Assembly (NCBI GenBank): GCA_039808845.1
Contig: JBDHTS010000120.1
Coordinates: 1-5,386 of the forward strand
Reading direction: 5' to 3'
Source: JBDHTS01 sp039808845
GTDB lineage: Bacteria; Pseudomonadota; Alphaproteobacteria; Micavibrionales; Micavibrionaceae
DNA: 5,386 nt
The notes beneath the pieces were generated by a model, which worked only from the letters and a program-made list of their open reading frames with translations, ran no database searches and was not told the origin of the DNA. Made by a program: the position numbers and the translations under genes. Below, piece after piece: positions 4,584 through 5,386 of the stretch. Each line of letters starts with the position of its first letter. The stretch's first letter is position 1.

Positions 4584-5216
4584 ATGGCTTTGTTCAACCT
4601 GCTGCCGCAAGACGACAAGTTCTTTCATCTGCTGGAAAAACTGTCGGCGCAGGCGCTGCAATGCGCGCGGCACCTGAAAACCTTCGTGGAAACGAATGAC
4701 GAGAACGTGCGCGCGAAAGCGGCGATCGCCATCGACGACTGCAAGGCCGCGGCCAAGGAAACGATGGGCCAGGTTACGGGCGAACTCTGCCGGTCCTATA
4801 TCACGCCGTTCGACCGCGAGGACATCCAGGAATTTTCCAGCCAGTTCTACAAGATCACCAAGACGATGGAAAAGGTGCGGGAGCGCATGCAGCTGCATGG
4901 CCTGTCCAGCCACCGCGAGGATTTCACCCGCCAGACGGCCCTGATTGTGCTGGAAGCGGAAGCGATGGACGCCATGGTCCAGGATCTGTCGAAAGGCCGC
5001 AACCTCCAGATCCAGGAAAAGGTGGCGATGCTGCAGGATCTGGAACTGAAAGGCGACGCGATTCTGGGCGAACTGCTGGTCAATCTTTTCAACGAAGGGC
5101 ATTCCGTGCGCGATCTGATCCTGCGCAAGGATATCTATGACATGCTGGAAAAAGTGATCGACCGGTACCGCGACGCCGCGGGCGTGGCTCTGCAGATCGT
5201 TCTGAAACACGGCTGA
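4584..5216 (+). CDS. DUF47 / PhoU-like Pit accessory protein
   Basis: A 210-residue, almost entirely alpha-helical soluble protein of the DUF47 (PhoU-related, TIGR00153-type) family, which is commonly encoded next to Pit phosphate transporters and is thought to modulate them. Visible family features are the N-terminal FFHLLEKLSAQALQCARHL, the conserved YITPFDREDIQEF (72-84) and the C-terminal NEGHSVRDLILRKDIYDMLEKVIDRYRDAAGVALQIVLKHG (170-210), a helix typical of the family end. Length is normal. The ATG at 4584 follows GAGGG with only 3 nt spacing; AAGG also lies 11 nt upstream. Its stop overlaps the start of the Pit gene, so the two are co-translated. It is divergent from the riboswitch-gcvH transcript. 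Direct regulation by a full Pho box is not visible. Confidence 0.93.
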   Translation: MALFNLLPQDDKFFHLLEKLSAQALQCARHLKTFVETNDENVRAKAAIAIDDCKAAAKETMGQVTGELCRSYITPFDREDIQEFSSQFYKITKTMEKVRERMQLHGLSSHREDFTRQTALIVLEAEAMDAMVQDLSKGRNLQIQEKVAMLQDLELKGDAILGELLVNLFNEGHSVRDLILRKDIYDMLEKVIDRYRDAAGVALQIVLKHG

Positions 5217-5386
5217 TGATGATGGACGCAGCGTTCCTTCTTCTCGTCACCGTCATTGTCCTGGCCCTTATCTTCGATTTCATCAATGGTTTTCACGACG
5301 CCGCCAATGCCATCGCCACGGTGGTGTCGACGAAGGCCTTAAGCCCCGTCAAAGCCGTTCTTTACGGCGCCGTATTGAATTTTGCC
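5216..5386 (+). CDS. pit: Pit-family inorganic phosphate transporter (N-terminal fragment)
   Basis: Inner-membrane low-affinity phosphate permease of the PHO4/Pit family (PF01384). Only the first 57 residues are in the window and the frame is open at the right edge. Residues 5-20 (AAFLLLVTVIVLALIF) begin the first membrane helix. FDFINGFHDAANAIATVVSTKALSP (20-44) is the hallmark N-terminal Pit repeat with the G-F-H-D-A-A-N-A motif that forms part of the substrate path. The start is ambiguous among three consecutive ATG codons (5216, 5219, 5222). The first overlaps the upstream stop as TGATG, so translational re-initiation from the DUF47 gene is likely; no separate Shine-Dalgarno is seen. Confidence 0.95.
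   Translation, partial: MMMDAAFLLLVTVIVLALIFDFINGFHDAANAIATVVSTKALSPVKAVLYGAVLNFA

Noticed and set aside
4248..4699. Plus-strand short frames (80 and 72 codons) across the riboswitch region
   Set aside because: They run through the TPP aptamer, the terminator and the start of the DUF47 gene, and resemble no protein family.
4533..5210. 225-codon minus-strand frame opposite the DUF47 gene
   Set aside because: The plus-strand protein matches the DUF47 family and is overlapped by pit. The antisense frame has no recognisable domain.
1..5386. tRNA, rRNA, CRISPR arrays, insertion sequences, prophage or defence genes
   Set aside because: None was recognised. The large coding blocks are accounted for by conserved housekeeping genes.

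Overview
The window looks like chromosomal DNA from an alphaproteobacterium. It is G+C rich overall; hand counts in gcvPA and gcvH give about 57-65%. It has an alphaproteobacterial-style TypA, a separate GcvPA subunit, a DUF47-Pit phosphate pair, and a GTCATCCCCGG-type palindrome of a kind common in that class. This assignment is by recognition only; no search was run.

Layout, minus strand, right to left: a TPP (THI-box) riboswitch aptamer (4485-4395), its antiterminator/terminator platform (4410-4349), a 29-bp palindromic repeat (4331-4303), then gcvH (4216-3839), a GNAT acetyltransferase (3837-3418) and gcvPA (3416-2139). The three genes are separated by only 1 nt each and so form one operon. 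After a 111-nt gap come a 47-codon hypothetical ORF with a strong ribosome binding site (2027-1884), a long terminator-like hairpin (1797-1755), and the translational GTPase gene typA (1656 to beyond the left edge). Plus strand: a DUF47 (PhoU-like) gene (4584-5216) overlaps the start of a Pit-family phosphate transporter gene that runs off the right edge.

How they work together: GcvH is the lipoyl carrier of the glycine cleavage system, and GcvPA is one half of the glycine decarboxylase. GcvPB and GcvT, which normally sit beside them, are absent from both flanks. DUF47 and Pit form the usual low-affinity phosphate uptake module. TypA is a separate ribosome-associated stress GTPase.

The most interesting point is regulatory. 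A well-formed TPP riboswitch with an intact intrinsic terminator points at gcvH, although no thiamine gene lies downstream and glycine cleavage does not use TPP. Either gcv genes are under thiamine control here, or the element is an orphan left after loss or rearrangement of a thi gene. The second notable point is an A+T-rich (about 44% G+C) acetyltransferase inserted seamlessly between gcvH and gcvPA, which suggests horizontal acquisition.
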